This document shows positions 46,563-53,491 of a stretch of 64,000 bases of DNA, piece by piece. This stretch comes from Amycolatopsis bullii (GTDB taxonomy: Bacteria; Actinomycetota; Actinomycetes; Mycobacteriales; Pseudonocardiaceae), in NCBI RefSeq assembly GCF_014654205.1, contig NZ_BNAW01000031.1, forward strand, positions 1 through 64,000. The letters run 5' to 3'. The translations under genes were made by a program, and so were the position numbers. Below the pieces are notes generated by a model. The model saw only the letters and a program-made list of their open reading frames with translations, was not told the DNA's origin and did not search any database. Each line of letters starts with the position of its first letter. Within the stretch, counting starts at the first letter, position 1.

Positions 46563-47741
46563 TCAGCAGCCGATGCGGGTGGTCCCGACGGCCACGTCGT
46601 CGTACCACAGCGTGTCGGCGTCGCCGGCGTAGCTTTCCCAGCCGAGCCGCAGGTCGGTCACCGCCGGGCGCCAGGTCTTGGCGAGCCACTGCTGGTCGAT
46701 ATCCGGGGTCGGGACGCCGTCGACGACGAGCCCGGGCACCTCGGCGGAGTTCAGCCAGGTCCGGAGCCGGCCCGCGGCGCCGTCGACCTCGAACTCGAAG
46801 CAGGACCAGGTGCCCGTCGCCAGCGGGACGCTCTGGGCCACCCCCGCCGGGCTCTGCGCGGGCAGGGTCGCGTCGTCGGACTCGCGGTTCCACTGCAGGG
46901 CCTGGTTCTGCCCGCCGGCGCGCAGGTCGCGGCCGCCGTCGGCGGTGTCGCGCATGGCCATGAAGGCGACGTGCCCGGTGGGCAGCGGCGTGGTGTGGCG
47001 GACCCAGAACCGGCCGAAGAGGTGGTTCGAGCCGACGCCGGTGAGGCTCGTGCCCAGGAACGCGTGGTTGCAGTAGCCACCCTGGCCGGTGACCTTGATC
47101 GAACGGCTGCCCGAGTGCGCGACCGAGCTGTCGACGGCGACGGTCCCGGTGCCGGTGCAGTTGGCCGCCCCGACCGTCCAGCGGCCGCCCGGGGTGCTGC
47201 CGGTCTGCTGCTCGAAGTCGTCGCAGATGGCGGCGCTCGTGCACCCGGCGGGCGGCGGGCCGGAGGTCGTGGTGGTCGGGGTCGTGCTGGTGGGGGTCGT
47301 GCTGGTGGGCGTGGTGGGCGTGGTCGAGGTCGGGGGAGCGGGGTCGCCGCACGAGACGCCGTTGAGCGCGAAGTCCGTGGGGGTGTCGTTCGTTCCGCTG
47401 TAGGTGCCCTGGAGGCCGAACGAAACCGAGCCGCCGGCGGGCAGCGCGCCGTTGTAGGACAGGCTCTGCGCGGTGACCGCGGTCCCGGTCTGGCGGACGG
47501 TGGCGTTCCAGGCGGACGTCACGGACTGGTTGCCGGCGTAGTGCCAGGTGAGCGTCCAGGACGAGGCCGTGGTGGCGCCGTTGGTCACCGTGATGTCGGC
47601 GGTGTACCCGCTCTGCCACTGGTTGACGCGGTAGGCGACCGAGCACGCGGGGGCGGCGGCGGCCGGACCGGCCACGACCACCGCGGTGGTGCCCGCCGCG
47701 GCGAGGCAGAGCGCGGCCAGTGCGCCGGCGAACCTGTTCAT
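46563..47741 (-). CDS. Secreted CBM2 protein with Cip1-like domain
   Basis: 392 aa. Signal peptide 1-29, CBM2 about 31-131 (ACSVAYRVNQWQSGYTA opens it), a Ser/Thr/Pro linker about 135-165, then a beta-rich domain of about 225 residues starting CTSAAICDDFEQQ. The DDFE opening and the HVAFMAMRDTADGG and LGWESYAGDADTLWYDDVAV segments recall Cip1, a cellulase-induced protein of Trichoderma with a polysaccharide-lyase-like fold; I hold this at moderate confidence. No glycosidase signature is visible. Controlled by a CebR-type operator. Confidence 0.8.
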   Translation of the reverse strand: MNRFAGALAALCLAAAGTTAVVVAGPAAAAPACSVAYRVNQWQSGYTADITVTNGATTASSWTLTWHYAGNQSVTSAWNATVRQTGTAVTAQSLSYNGALPAGGSVSFGLQGTYSGTNDTPTDFALNGVSCGDPAPPTSTTPTTPTSTTPTSTTPTTTTSGPPPAGCTSAAICDDFEQQTGSTPGGRWTVGAANCTGTGTVAVDSSVAHSGSRSIKVTGQGGYCNHAFLGTSLTGVGSNHLFGRFWVRHTTPLPTGHVAFMAMRDTADGGRDLRAGGQNQALQWNRESDDATLPAQSPAGVAQSVPLATGTWSCFEFEVDGAAGRLRTWLNSAEVPGLVVDGVPTPDIDQQWLAKTWRPAVTDLRLGWESYAGDADTLWYDDVAVGTTRIGC

Positions 47742-47836
47742 GGGGGTGGCTCCTCCTCCGGACGCGGACAGGGGCGCCGTGGCCTGCACCACGACGCCCC
47801 TGGGTGGTGGCCGCGTTCTGGCGAGGCGACCTGGCA

Positions 47837-47850
47837 TGGGAGCGCTTCCA
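47837..47850. promoter_or_regulatory. CebR-type operator for the Cip1-like gene
   Basis: Plus strand TGGGAGCGCTTCCA, one mismatch, 10 nt downstream of the -10. Confidence 0.85.
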
Positions 47851-47860
47851 GCCGCCGGAA

Positions 47861-47889
47861 AGGTAACCCCGGCGTGTCGCGCTTGTAAA
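47861..47889 (-). promoter_or_regulatory. Promoter of the Cip1-like gene
   Basis: Minus strand TTTACA (47889-47884), 17 nt, TTACCT (47866-47861). Identical hexamers and spacing to the GH74 promoter. Confidence 0.78.
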
Positions 47890-48103
47890 GAGCGACCCGG
47901 ACGCGGGCCCATCCGGTGGTCCGTTTTCCGCAGCCGGTGCGGCGGGGAACTCGACTGAACACTCCTGAACGGCGGAAGCCGTTGGGGTGCAGGACTTGTC
48001 CCGGTCGCACTGTGCCACCGGGACGCGGGCCCGGACGCCGCCGTTGGGGTGGATTCCGGAAATCTGCCGCAAGATCACAAAACCGGTCTCCGAGCGCCAA
48101 AAG

Positions 48104-48117
48104 TGGGAGCGCTCTCA
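48104..48117. promoter_or_regulatory. Isolated CebR-like site
   Basis: TGGGAGCGCTCTCA, one mismatch to the operator, 160 nt before the XRE/TPR regulator and 360 nt before the Cip1-like gene. No promoter hexamers are recognisable beside it. Confidence 0.6.
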
Positions 48118-48276
48118 GAACAACGCGCAAGGCCCGGTGACCGGAAAACCTTGTTGCGTCCTCAACTTCTCGGAAAACACACGGTTCCCGCCCTGATCAC
48201 GAGCTGGGCTGCCCCGGTCACGCTGCGGTACTGTCGTCGGTGGCGCACCCGTACTCCGGAAATCGTTGGATGAACG

Positions 48277-49731
48277 ATGAGTCGACAGGCCAAACCAGGG
48301 AGCAAGCCCTACCGCGCGCAACTGCGGGAGCGGCTGACCGCCCTGGGCTTCCCCGAGGAGGAGATCCCGGCCCAGGTGGCGAAGAACCTGATCGTCGAAT
48401 GCCGGATCCCGCCGCGCACCGCGTGGCGGCTGGCGTCCGAGCTCTCGCTCGACGTCGCAGCGCACCAGTACAACGCCGTCACCGGCGACCCCCGCGCGGG
48501 CATGCGCGGCACGCGGATCTGGGAGTACGAGCAGTGGCCGGACCGCGGCGTCCGGCCCACCGTCGCCGCGCTGCGGGTGCTGGCGCGGGTCTACGGCACC
48601 GGCTGGAAGTGCCTGCTGGGGCTGCGTGATCTCGAACAGCTGCCGGCCAAGGACCTCGCCGAGTACCACGCCGACACCGAGCCCTCGGTCTGGGCGGCGG
48701 CCGAGCCCGAGGTCGCGCCGGCCCGCACCGCCGTCCGCGGCGAAGCCCGGGCGGAGGAGGAGATCGGCGCCGGCGCCCTCGACGACGCCGTCCTGCTCAC
48801 GAAGACCAACGTGGACGACGTCCAGCTCGACGACCTGTGGTCGGACCTCGACTTCCTCGGCGGCGCCTACACCCGCACCGCGCCCTCCTCGATCCTCGAC
48901 CAGCTCGCCGTGATCGCGGACCGGACCGCTTCGCTGCTGAAGGGCCGTCAGCGGCCGAAGCAGACCCAGGACCTCCTGCTCATCGGGGCGAAGTCGAGCG
49001 CGATGATGGCCTGGATCGCCGGTGACCTGGGCCGGTACCGTCGCTCCCGCGAACTCAACTCGGCCGCCTGGCTCTACACCCAGTACGCCGACGACCTGCT
49101 CGCCCGGCGCTGGGTGCGCACGTCACAGGCCCGGGTGGCGTTCTGGGCCGGCAACGGCATCGAGTCCGCCAAGCTCGCCGCCGACGGGCTCAACTACCAC
49201 GCGGGCGGGCGCCTCACGGACGCCCCGCTCATCCTCGCCGAGGCGCGCGGCTGGTCGTCGGTGCAGGCCGAGCGGCAGGTGCTGGACGCGATCGCCCGCT
49301 GGACGGCCATCGAGGACCCGGACCTGGGGGCCGGCGGGGAGGACAGCTTCTTCAACATCACGAAGGACCGGCGGCACTACATGGCGGGCAACTCGCTGCT
49401 TTCGGTCGGGCAGGCCTCGGCCGCGCTGCGCGAGTTCGGCACCGCCCGCGAGGCCTTCGAAAAGCTGTCACTGGAGAACCGCTGGGACGCCATGGATCCG
49501 ATGATCCGGATCGACACCGGCCGCGCGCACCTGCGGCTCGACGACCTCGAAGGCGCCGCCGCCCAGGTCGAACCGCTGCTGGACGCGGGCGTGGGCCGGC
49601 AGCCGGACATGGTGCGCGCCATGCTGAAGCTGCTGGCCAGCGAGTTGTCCGGACCACGCTGGCGCTCGGCCACGACGGCCCGCAACCTCGCCGAAGCACT
49701 CCTGGACGCCCACGCTTCGGCGCGGCCGTGA
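48277..49731 (+). CDS. XRE-type HTH regulator with TPR-like C-terminus
   Basis: 484 aa. The N-terminal 110 residues follow the actinomycete pattern RTAWRLASELSLDVAAHQYN, then GTRIWEYEQWPDRGVRPTVAAL and ARVYGT, a cro/C1-type HTH. The rest (about 170-484) is helical with TPR-like pairs, as in quorum or signal-responsive regulators of filamentous actinomycetes. The recognition helix is divergent, so DNA binding needs proof. Weak ribosome site before the ATG. Its stop overlaps the AfsA-like start (GTGA), tying it to signal synthesis. Confidence 0.82.
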   Translation: MSRQAKPGSKPYRAQLRERLTALGFPEEEIPAQVAKNLIVECRIPPRTAWRLASELSLDVAAHQYNAVTGDPRAGMRGTRIWEYEQWPDRGVRPTVAALRVLARVYGTGWKCLLGLRDLEQLPAKDLAEYHADTEPSVWAAAEPEVAPARTAVRGEARAEEEIGAGALDDAVLLTKTNVDDVQLDDLWSDLDFLGGAYTRTAPSSILDQLAVIADRTASLLKGRQRPKQTQDLLLIGAKSSAMMAWIAGDLGRYRRSRELNSAAWLYTQYADDLLARRWVRTSQARVAFWAGNGIESAKLAADGLNYHAGGRLTDAPLILAEARGWSSVQAERQVLDAIARWTAIEDPDLGAGGEDSFFNITKDRRHYMAGNSLLSVGQASAALREFGTAREAFEKLSLENRWDAMDPMIRIDTGRAHLRLDDLEGAAAQVEPLLDAGVGRQPDMVRAMLKLLASELSGPRWRSATTARNLAEALLDAHASARP

Positions 49732-50564
49732 CGCCGGACCCGGCCCGGACGGAGGCGCCCGAGGTGGCATCGCACGATGTCTCGTGCCCGCGAACCCCGG
49801 AGGAGGCCTGGGCGCTCGACGGGCACACCCGGCGGGACGTGGTCGTGGTCGCCGACCGCTTCGCGCAGTTCGCCCGCGAAGACCGGGTGTTCACGCTGTC
49901 GGGCCTGCTGGCCCTGCTGGGCTCCGGCGGTCTCGTGGCGCCGGGCTGCCACTGGATCGTCCACTTCGGCCAGGGCATCGACGCGGCCGACGCCGACCTG
50001 CTCGAAACCGCGTGCGAGAAGACCGAAGGGTCCGTGCGCCTCGCGGACCCGGCCGCGTTCCGGCAGCCGTCCGAACCGCCCGCCGTCGTCCACAAGAGCC
50101 GGCCGGAGAACGTCCTGCTCGCCGGCGTGCACAGCCCGGCACCGGCGCACTGCCGGGCCGAGCTGCGGATCCACCGCGACAACGAGCTGATCCTCGACCA
50201 CCACACCGGCGAGCACGTGCAGGGCATCGTGATCATCGAGGCGATGCGGCAGATCTGCATCGCGCAGTTCGAGACCGCGATCCGCTCCGGCCTCCCGCCG
50301 GCGGCGTACGCCGGGGTGTGGCAGCGGATCGACCTGTCCTTCGAGGACTTCCTGTTCCCGCTCCCGGCCACGGTCGAGTCGCTCATCGTCGAGTCCGACC
50401 TCGGCCGCGAGACCAACCTCAAGTTCCGCGCCACGACGTCGGTGCGCCAGCAGGGGCGCACTGTGGCCACCGCCGTCATCGAGTACTCGATGATCGCGCA
50501 GGGGCGCGTCGACACCCTCGAACGCCGCAAGGCCGACCAGGCCACCCGGGCCTACCTCGGCTGA
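49728..50564 (+). CDS. AfsA-type hotdog protein
   Basis: 278 aa. The C-terminal half (about 115-270) matches one AfsA hotdog repeat: VHKSRPENVLLAG, then HHTGEHVQGIVIIEAMRQ. AfsA joins a beta-ketoacyl chain to dihydroxyacetone phosphate, the first step to gamma-butyrolactone signals. Canonical AfsA has two such repeats; here the N-terminal half (VFTLSGLLALLGSGG and HFGQGIDAADADLL) does not look like one and may be a different domain. GTG overlaps the regulator stop. The next genes could supply phosphatase and reductase steps. Confidence 0.8.
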   Translation: MTPDPARTEAPEVASHDVSCPRTPEEAWALDGHTRRDVVVVADRFAQFAREDRVFTLSGLLALLGSGGLVAPGCHWIVHFGQGIDAADADLLETACEKTEGSVRLADPAAFRQPSEPPAVVHKSRPENVLLAGVHSPAPAHCRAELRIHRDNELILDHHTGEHVQGIVIIEAMRQICIAQFETAIRSGLPPAAYAGVWQRIDLSFEDFLFPLPATVESLIVESDLGRETNLKFRATTSVRQQGRTVATAVIEYSMIAQGRVDTLERRKADQATRAYLG

Positions 50565-50595
50565 AAGCCCACTCCGGAAGGGAAACCACGCCACG

Positions 50596-51411
50596 ATGTC
50601 CGACCTGCAGCCGCAGGACCGCTCCGCGTCCTTCGCCCAGGGCCTGAAACTCATCCAGCAGCTCGGCGGGACCGACCGGCCGGCCGTGCTGGACCTGTTC
50701 GAGAGCATCGGGGAGGCCGAGTTCGGCGAGCAGTGCGTCGGGTTCATCTACGGCGACGTCTACCACCGGCCCGGCCTGCCGCTGCCGGAGCGGCAGCTGG
50801 TCACCGTCGCCGCGCTCACCGCCCTCGGGTACGCGGGTTCGCAGCTGCAGTTCCACGCCAAGGCCGCGCTGAACGTCGGCTGCACCCGCCGCCAGCTGGT
50901 CGAGGCCGTGATCCACGTCAGTTCCTTCGCCGGGTTCCCGGCCACGCTCAACGCGCTGACGGCGCTCAAGGCCGCCTTCGACGGCCTGCCCGGCGAGGAG
51001 CCGGCACCGTCCGAAGAGGCCGCCGAAGTGCCGTGGGCGGGCATCGAGGACCGCTACGAGCGCGGCCTGGCGGCGATGAAGGCGGTCGACGGCGAGGCGG
51101 GGGAGAAGGTCGCCGAGGGACTGCGGGACATCGCCCCCGACCTGGCGACCTACATCGTCGAATTCACCTTCGGCGAGATCTACTCCCGGCCGCACCTGAG
51201 CCTGCGCCACCGCGAGATCGTCACGATCGCCGCGTGCGTCGCGCTGGGTACCGCGCTGCCGCAGCTGAAGGTGCACATCCACGGGCTGCTCAACGTCGGC
51301 GGCACCCGGCAGGAGATCGTGGAGACCGTGCTGCACCTGGCGTTCTACTGCGGTTTCCCGGCCGCGCTCAACGCCATCGCGGCGGCGCGGGAAGTGTTCG
51401 CGCAGCGGTGA
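50596..51411 (+). CDS. Tandem carboxymuconolactone decarboxylase-like protein
   Basis: 271 aa with two CMD/AhpD-fold repeats: residues about 30-130 (GDVYHRPGLPLPERQLVTVAAL, then HAKAALNVGCTRRQLVEAVIH) and about 150-265 (GEIYSRPHLSLRHREIVTIAAC, then HIHGLLNVGGTRQEIVETVLH). Neither repeat has the CxxC of peroxidatic AhpD, so a lactone or hydrolase-type role is more likely. ATG 31 nt after the AfsA-like gene with GGAAGGGA. Its stop overlaps the HAD gene start. Confidence 0.88.
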   Translation: MSDLQPQDRSASFAQGLKLIQQLGGTDRPAVLDLFESIGEAEFGEQCVGFIYGDVYHRPGLPLPERQLVTVAALTALGYAGSQLQFHAKAALNVGCTRRQLVEAVIHVSSFAGFPATLNALTALKAAFDGLPGEEPAPSEEAAEVPWAGIEDRYERGLAAMKAVDGEAGEKVAEGLRDIAPDLATYIVEFTFGEIYSRPHLSLRHREIVTIAACVALGTALPQLKVHIHGLLNVGGTRQEIVETVLHLAFYCGFPAALNAIAAAREVFAQR

Positions 51412-52109
51412 GCGGCTTCGAAAAACTGCGGGTGGTCGCACTCGACTGCGACGGCGTGCTCATCGACGACACCTACCTGGCCATGATCGCCCGGTTCGTC
51501 ACCGAGCACGGCGGGGTCTACGACGCGGCGGCCGAGCGGGACGTCATCGGGCTGCGCGACATCGTCGTCGCCGAGAAGGTCACCCGGCTCTGCGGTCTGG
51601 ACCAGCCGGCGGAGCAGACGCTGAAGCAGCTGTGGGCCGCGCGGCAGGACTACCTGGCCGAGCACCCGATCCGGGTCGCCGAAGGCGCGCGGGACTGCCT
51701 GGAGGCGCTGGCGAAGCTGCCCGTGCGGCTGGTCTGCTACGGCGGCCGGACCCGCGAGCACACCTTCGACCGGTACCTGGGCGACTTCGTGGACCTGCTC
51801 GATCCCGACGTGCCCTACGTGAGCATCAACGAGCACCGCCCGGGCGTCGGCCACATCACGCGGACCGTGCTCGGCGCCGGGTTCGACGAGATCGTGTTCG
51901 TCGACGACGTCAGCCGCGTGGCCGAGGACGCCCGCGCGCACGGCGCCGGGTTCGTCGGGTTCCCGGCGAGCCCCGCCCACGCGCGCCAGCGGGAGTTCAT
52001 GGCCTCCCTCGGCGTCCGCCACTTCGCCACGTCGCTCGCCGAACTCACCCCCGAACTTCTGGCGACCGTCGACGGCGAGCTCGCGGCTTCGACACACTGG
52101 CCGCGTTGA
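51408..52109 (+). CDS. HAD-superfamily phosphatase
   Basis: 233-aa HAD hydrolase with a small alpha-helical cap. Motif I is ALDCDGVLID (nucleophile and acid aspartates), motif II the threonine/serine in LVCYGGRT, motif III the lysine region near the end of the cap, and motif IV FVDDVSRVAEDA. It probably removes phosphate from a small metabolite; in this operon a butenolide or butyrolactone phosphate is a natural guess. GTG overlaps the previous stop (GTGA). Confidence 0.87.
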   Translation: MSGFEKLRVVALDCDGVLIDDTYLAMIARFVTEHGGVYDAAAERDVIGLRDIVVAEKVTRLCGLDQPAEQTLKQLWAARQDYLAEHPIRVAEGARDCLEALAKLPVRLVCYGGRTREHTFDRYLGDFVDLLDPDVPYVSINEHRPGVGHITRTVLGAGFDEIVFVDDVSRVAEDARAHGAGFVGFPASPAHARQREFMASLGVRHFATSLAELTPELLATVDGELAASTHWPR

Positions 52110-52137
52110 GGAGTGCCCCCGACCCCTTGGAGCCGCT

Positions 52138-53139
52138 GTGAAGTTCTTCTCCCTGCCCCGTCCCGGCGCCGGGCTCGTCCTGGGTGAGCGTGACGTGCCC
52201 GAACCCGGTCCCGGGCAGGTCCTGGTCCGGCTGCGCGGGTGGGCGGTCAACGCCCGCGACCTGATGATCGTCAAGGGCTTCTACCCGAAGCCGGTGAAGC
52301 CGGACGTGATCCCGCTGTCCGACGGCGCCGGCGAAGTCGTCGCGGTGGGGGAGGGGGTGCGGGCCTGGACCGCGGGCGACCGGGTGGCGGCGACGTACTT
52401 CCCGGACTGGCTGTCCGGGCCCGGCACGCCGGAGAAGACCGCCGACGACCTGGGCGGCACGCTCGACGGCGTGCTCGCCGAGTACGCCGTCTTCGCCGAG
52501 GACGCCCTGGTCGCGGTGCCCGCGCACCTCGACTACGCCGAGGCCGCCACGCTGCCCAGCGCCGGCGTGACGGCGTGGCGGGCGGTCGTCGAGGAAGGCG
52601 GGCTGACCCCGGGGCAGAGCGTGCTCACCCTCGGCAGCGGTGGCCTGTCCACGTTCGCCCTGCAGTTCGCCGCGCTCGGCGGCGCCCACGTCGTCTCGAC
52701 GTCGAGCTCGGACGAGAAGCTCGAGCGGCTGCGCGCGCTCGGCGCCGCCGAAACGCTCAACCACGCGACCACCCCGGAGTGGGGGCCCGCCGTGGCCGGC
52801 CTGACCGGCGGCGGCGTCGACCACGTCGTCGACGTGGGCGGCGGCGGCACGATCGGCCAGTCGATGCTCGCCGCGCGGTACGGCGGCCACGTCAGCGTCG
52901 CCGGCGTCCTGACCCACGAAGGCGGCGCCGACCCGATCCTGGTGCTGGTCAAGCAGCTGACCCTGCGCGGCCTCACCAACGCCTCCCGCGAGACGTTCCA
53001 GGCGATGAACACCGCGATCGAGCGGACCGGCCTCAAGCCGGTGATCGACCGCCGGTTCGGCTTCGACGAGGTGGCCGAGGCGCTCAAGCACCTGGAGTCC
53101 CGGACCCACATCGGGAAGATCGTGCTGGAGAGCGCCTGA
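52138..53139 (+). CDS. MDR-family NAD(P)H oxidoreductase
   Basis: 333-aa medium-chain dehydrogenase/reductase. NARDLMIVKGFYP and LSDGAGEVVAVGEGV form the GroES-like domain; the nucleotide domain has LTLGSGGLSTFALQFAAL. The catalytic-zinc GHE motif and the structural four-cysteine lobe are missing, as in quinone/enoyl reductases. Last gene of the operon, 28 nt after the HAD gene, GTG with TTGGAG 6 nt upstream. It could reduce a butenolide double bond or a side-chain ketone of the signal. Confidence 0.87.
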   Translation: MKFFSLPRPGAGLVLGERDVPEPGPGQVLVRLRGWAVNARDLMIVKGFYPKPVKPDVIPLSDGAGEVVAVGEGVRAWTAGDRVAATYFPDWLSGPGTPEKTADDLGGTLDGVLAEYAVFAEDALVAVPAHLDYAEAATLPSAGVTAWRAVVEEGGLTPGQSVLTLGSGGLSTFALQFAALGGAHVVSTSSSDEKLERLRALGAAETLNHATTPEWGPAVAGLTGGGVDHVVDVGGGGTIGQSMLAARYGGHVSVAGVLTHEGGADPILVLVKQLTLRGLTNASRETFQAMNTAIERTGLKPVIDRRFGFDEVAEALKHLESRTHIGKIVLESA

Positions 53140-53356
53140 CCCGCCGCTGTCCGCCGGGTAAGTTTTGCCGGCCCGGGTGGGTATTTTCCGCGGCCCGAGG
53201 GCGCGTTTCCGCAGCTCAGCGGGGTTGTGGACGGGCGAAAAAGTCCCCTTTGGGCAGGAATGGCGGTCGCTGTCGGCACCAGGAAGAGTGGAGCTCACCG
53301 GGGACGTCGCCCGAGCAGGCTGCGGCTGCTCGGGCGGTGGCCTCGCACCTGGGGGC

Positions 53357-53407
53357 GCGGGGAGGAGGTTTCAACCGCCTGGGGGTGGGTTGAAACCTCC
53401 TCCCCGC
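53357..53407. terminator. Hairpin between convergent operons
   Basis: Perfect 20-bp stem (53357-53376 with 53388-53407) with an 11-nt loop; no T-run. Confidence 0.75.
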
Positions 53408-53428
53408 CTATGCGTTCTGCCGCCGCTC

Positions 53429-53472
53429 TCGTGAGTGGTAAAGCGGGTTCTAACCCGCCTTACCACTCACGA
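53429..53472. repeat. Long intergenic hairpin, family A copy 3
   Basis: 21-bp arms (53429-53449 and 53452-53472) with one mismatch and a 2-nt loop; core GTGAGTGGTAAAGCGGGTT. Near the GH74 stop. Confidence 0.9.
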
Positions 53473-53491
53473 CCAGCCGCGGCAGACCGGT

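Larger units (their letters stand above)
47742..48276. other. Divergent intergenic region, 535 nt
   Basis: Contains the operator and promoter of the leftward CBM2 gene (47837-47889) and an isolated CebR-like site (48104-48117). I see no further gene and no clear promoter for the rightward regulator; TACTGT near 48229 could be a -10. Confidence 0.75.
53140..53491. other. Gene-free stretch between convergent operons
   Basis: 352 nt between the signal operon and the GH74 gene. It holds two long hairpins (53357-53407, 53429-53472) that can end both transcripts. I see no gene in 53140-53356. Confidence 0.8.

Noticed and set aside
48118-48276. A-factor-receptor type (ARE) palindromes upstream of the signal operon
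   Set aside because: I looked for the partly palindromic receptor sites and found only weak AT-rich stretches.
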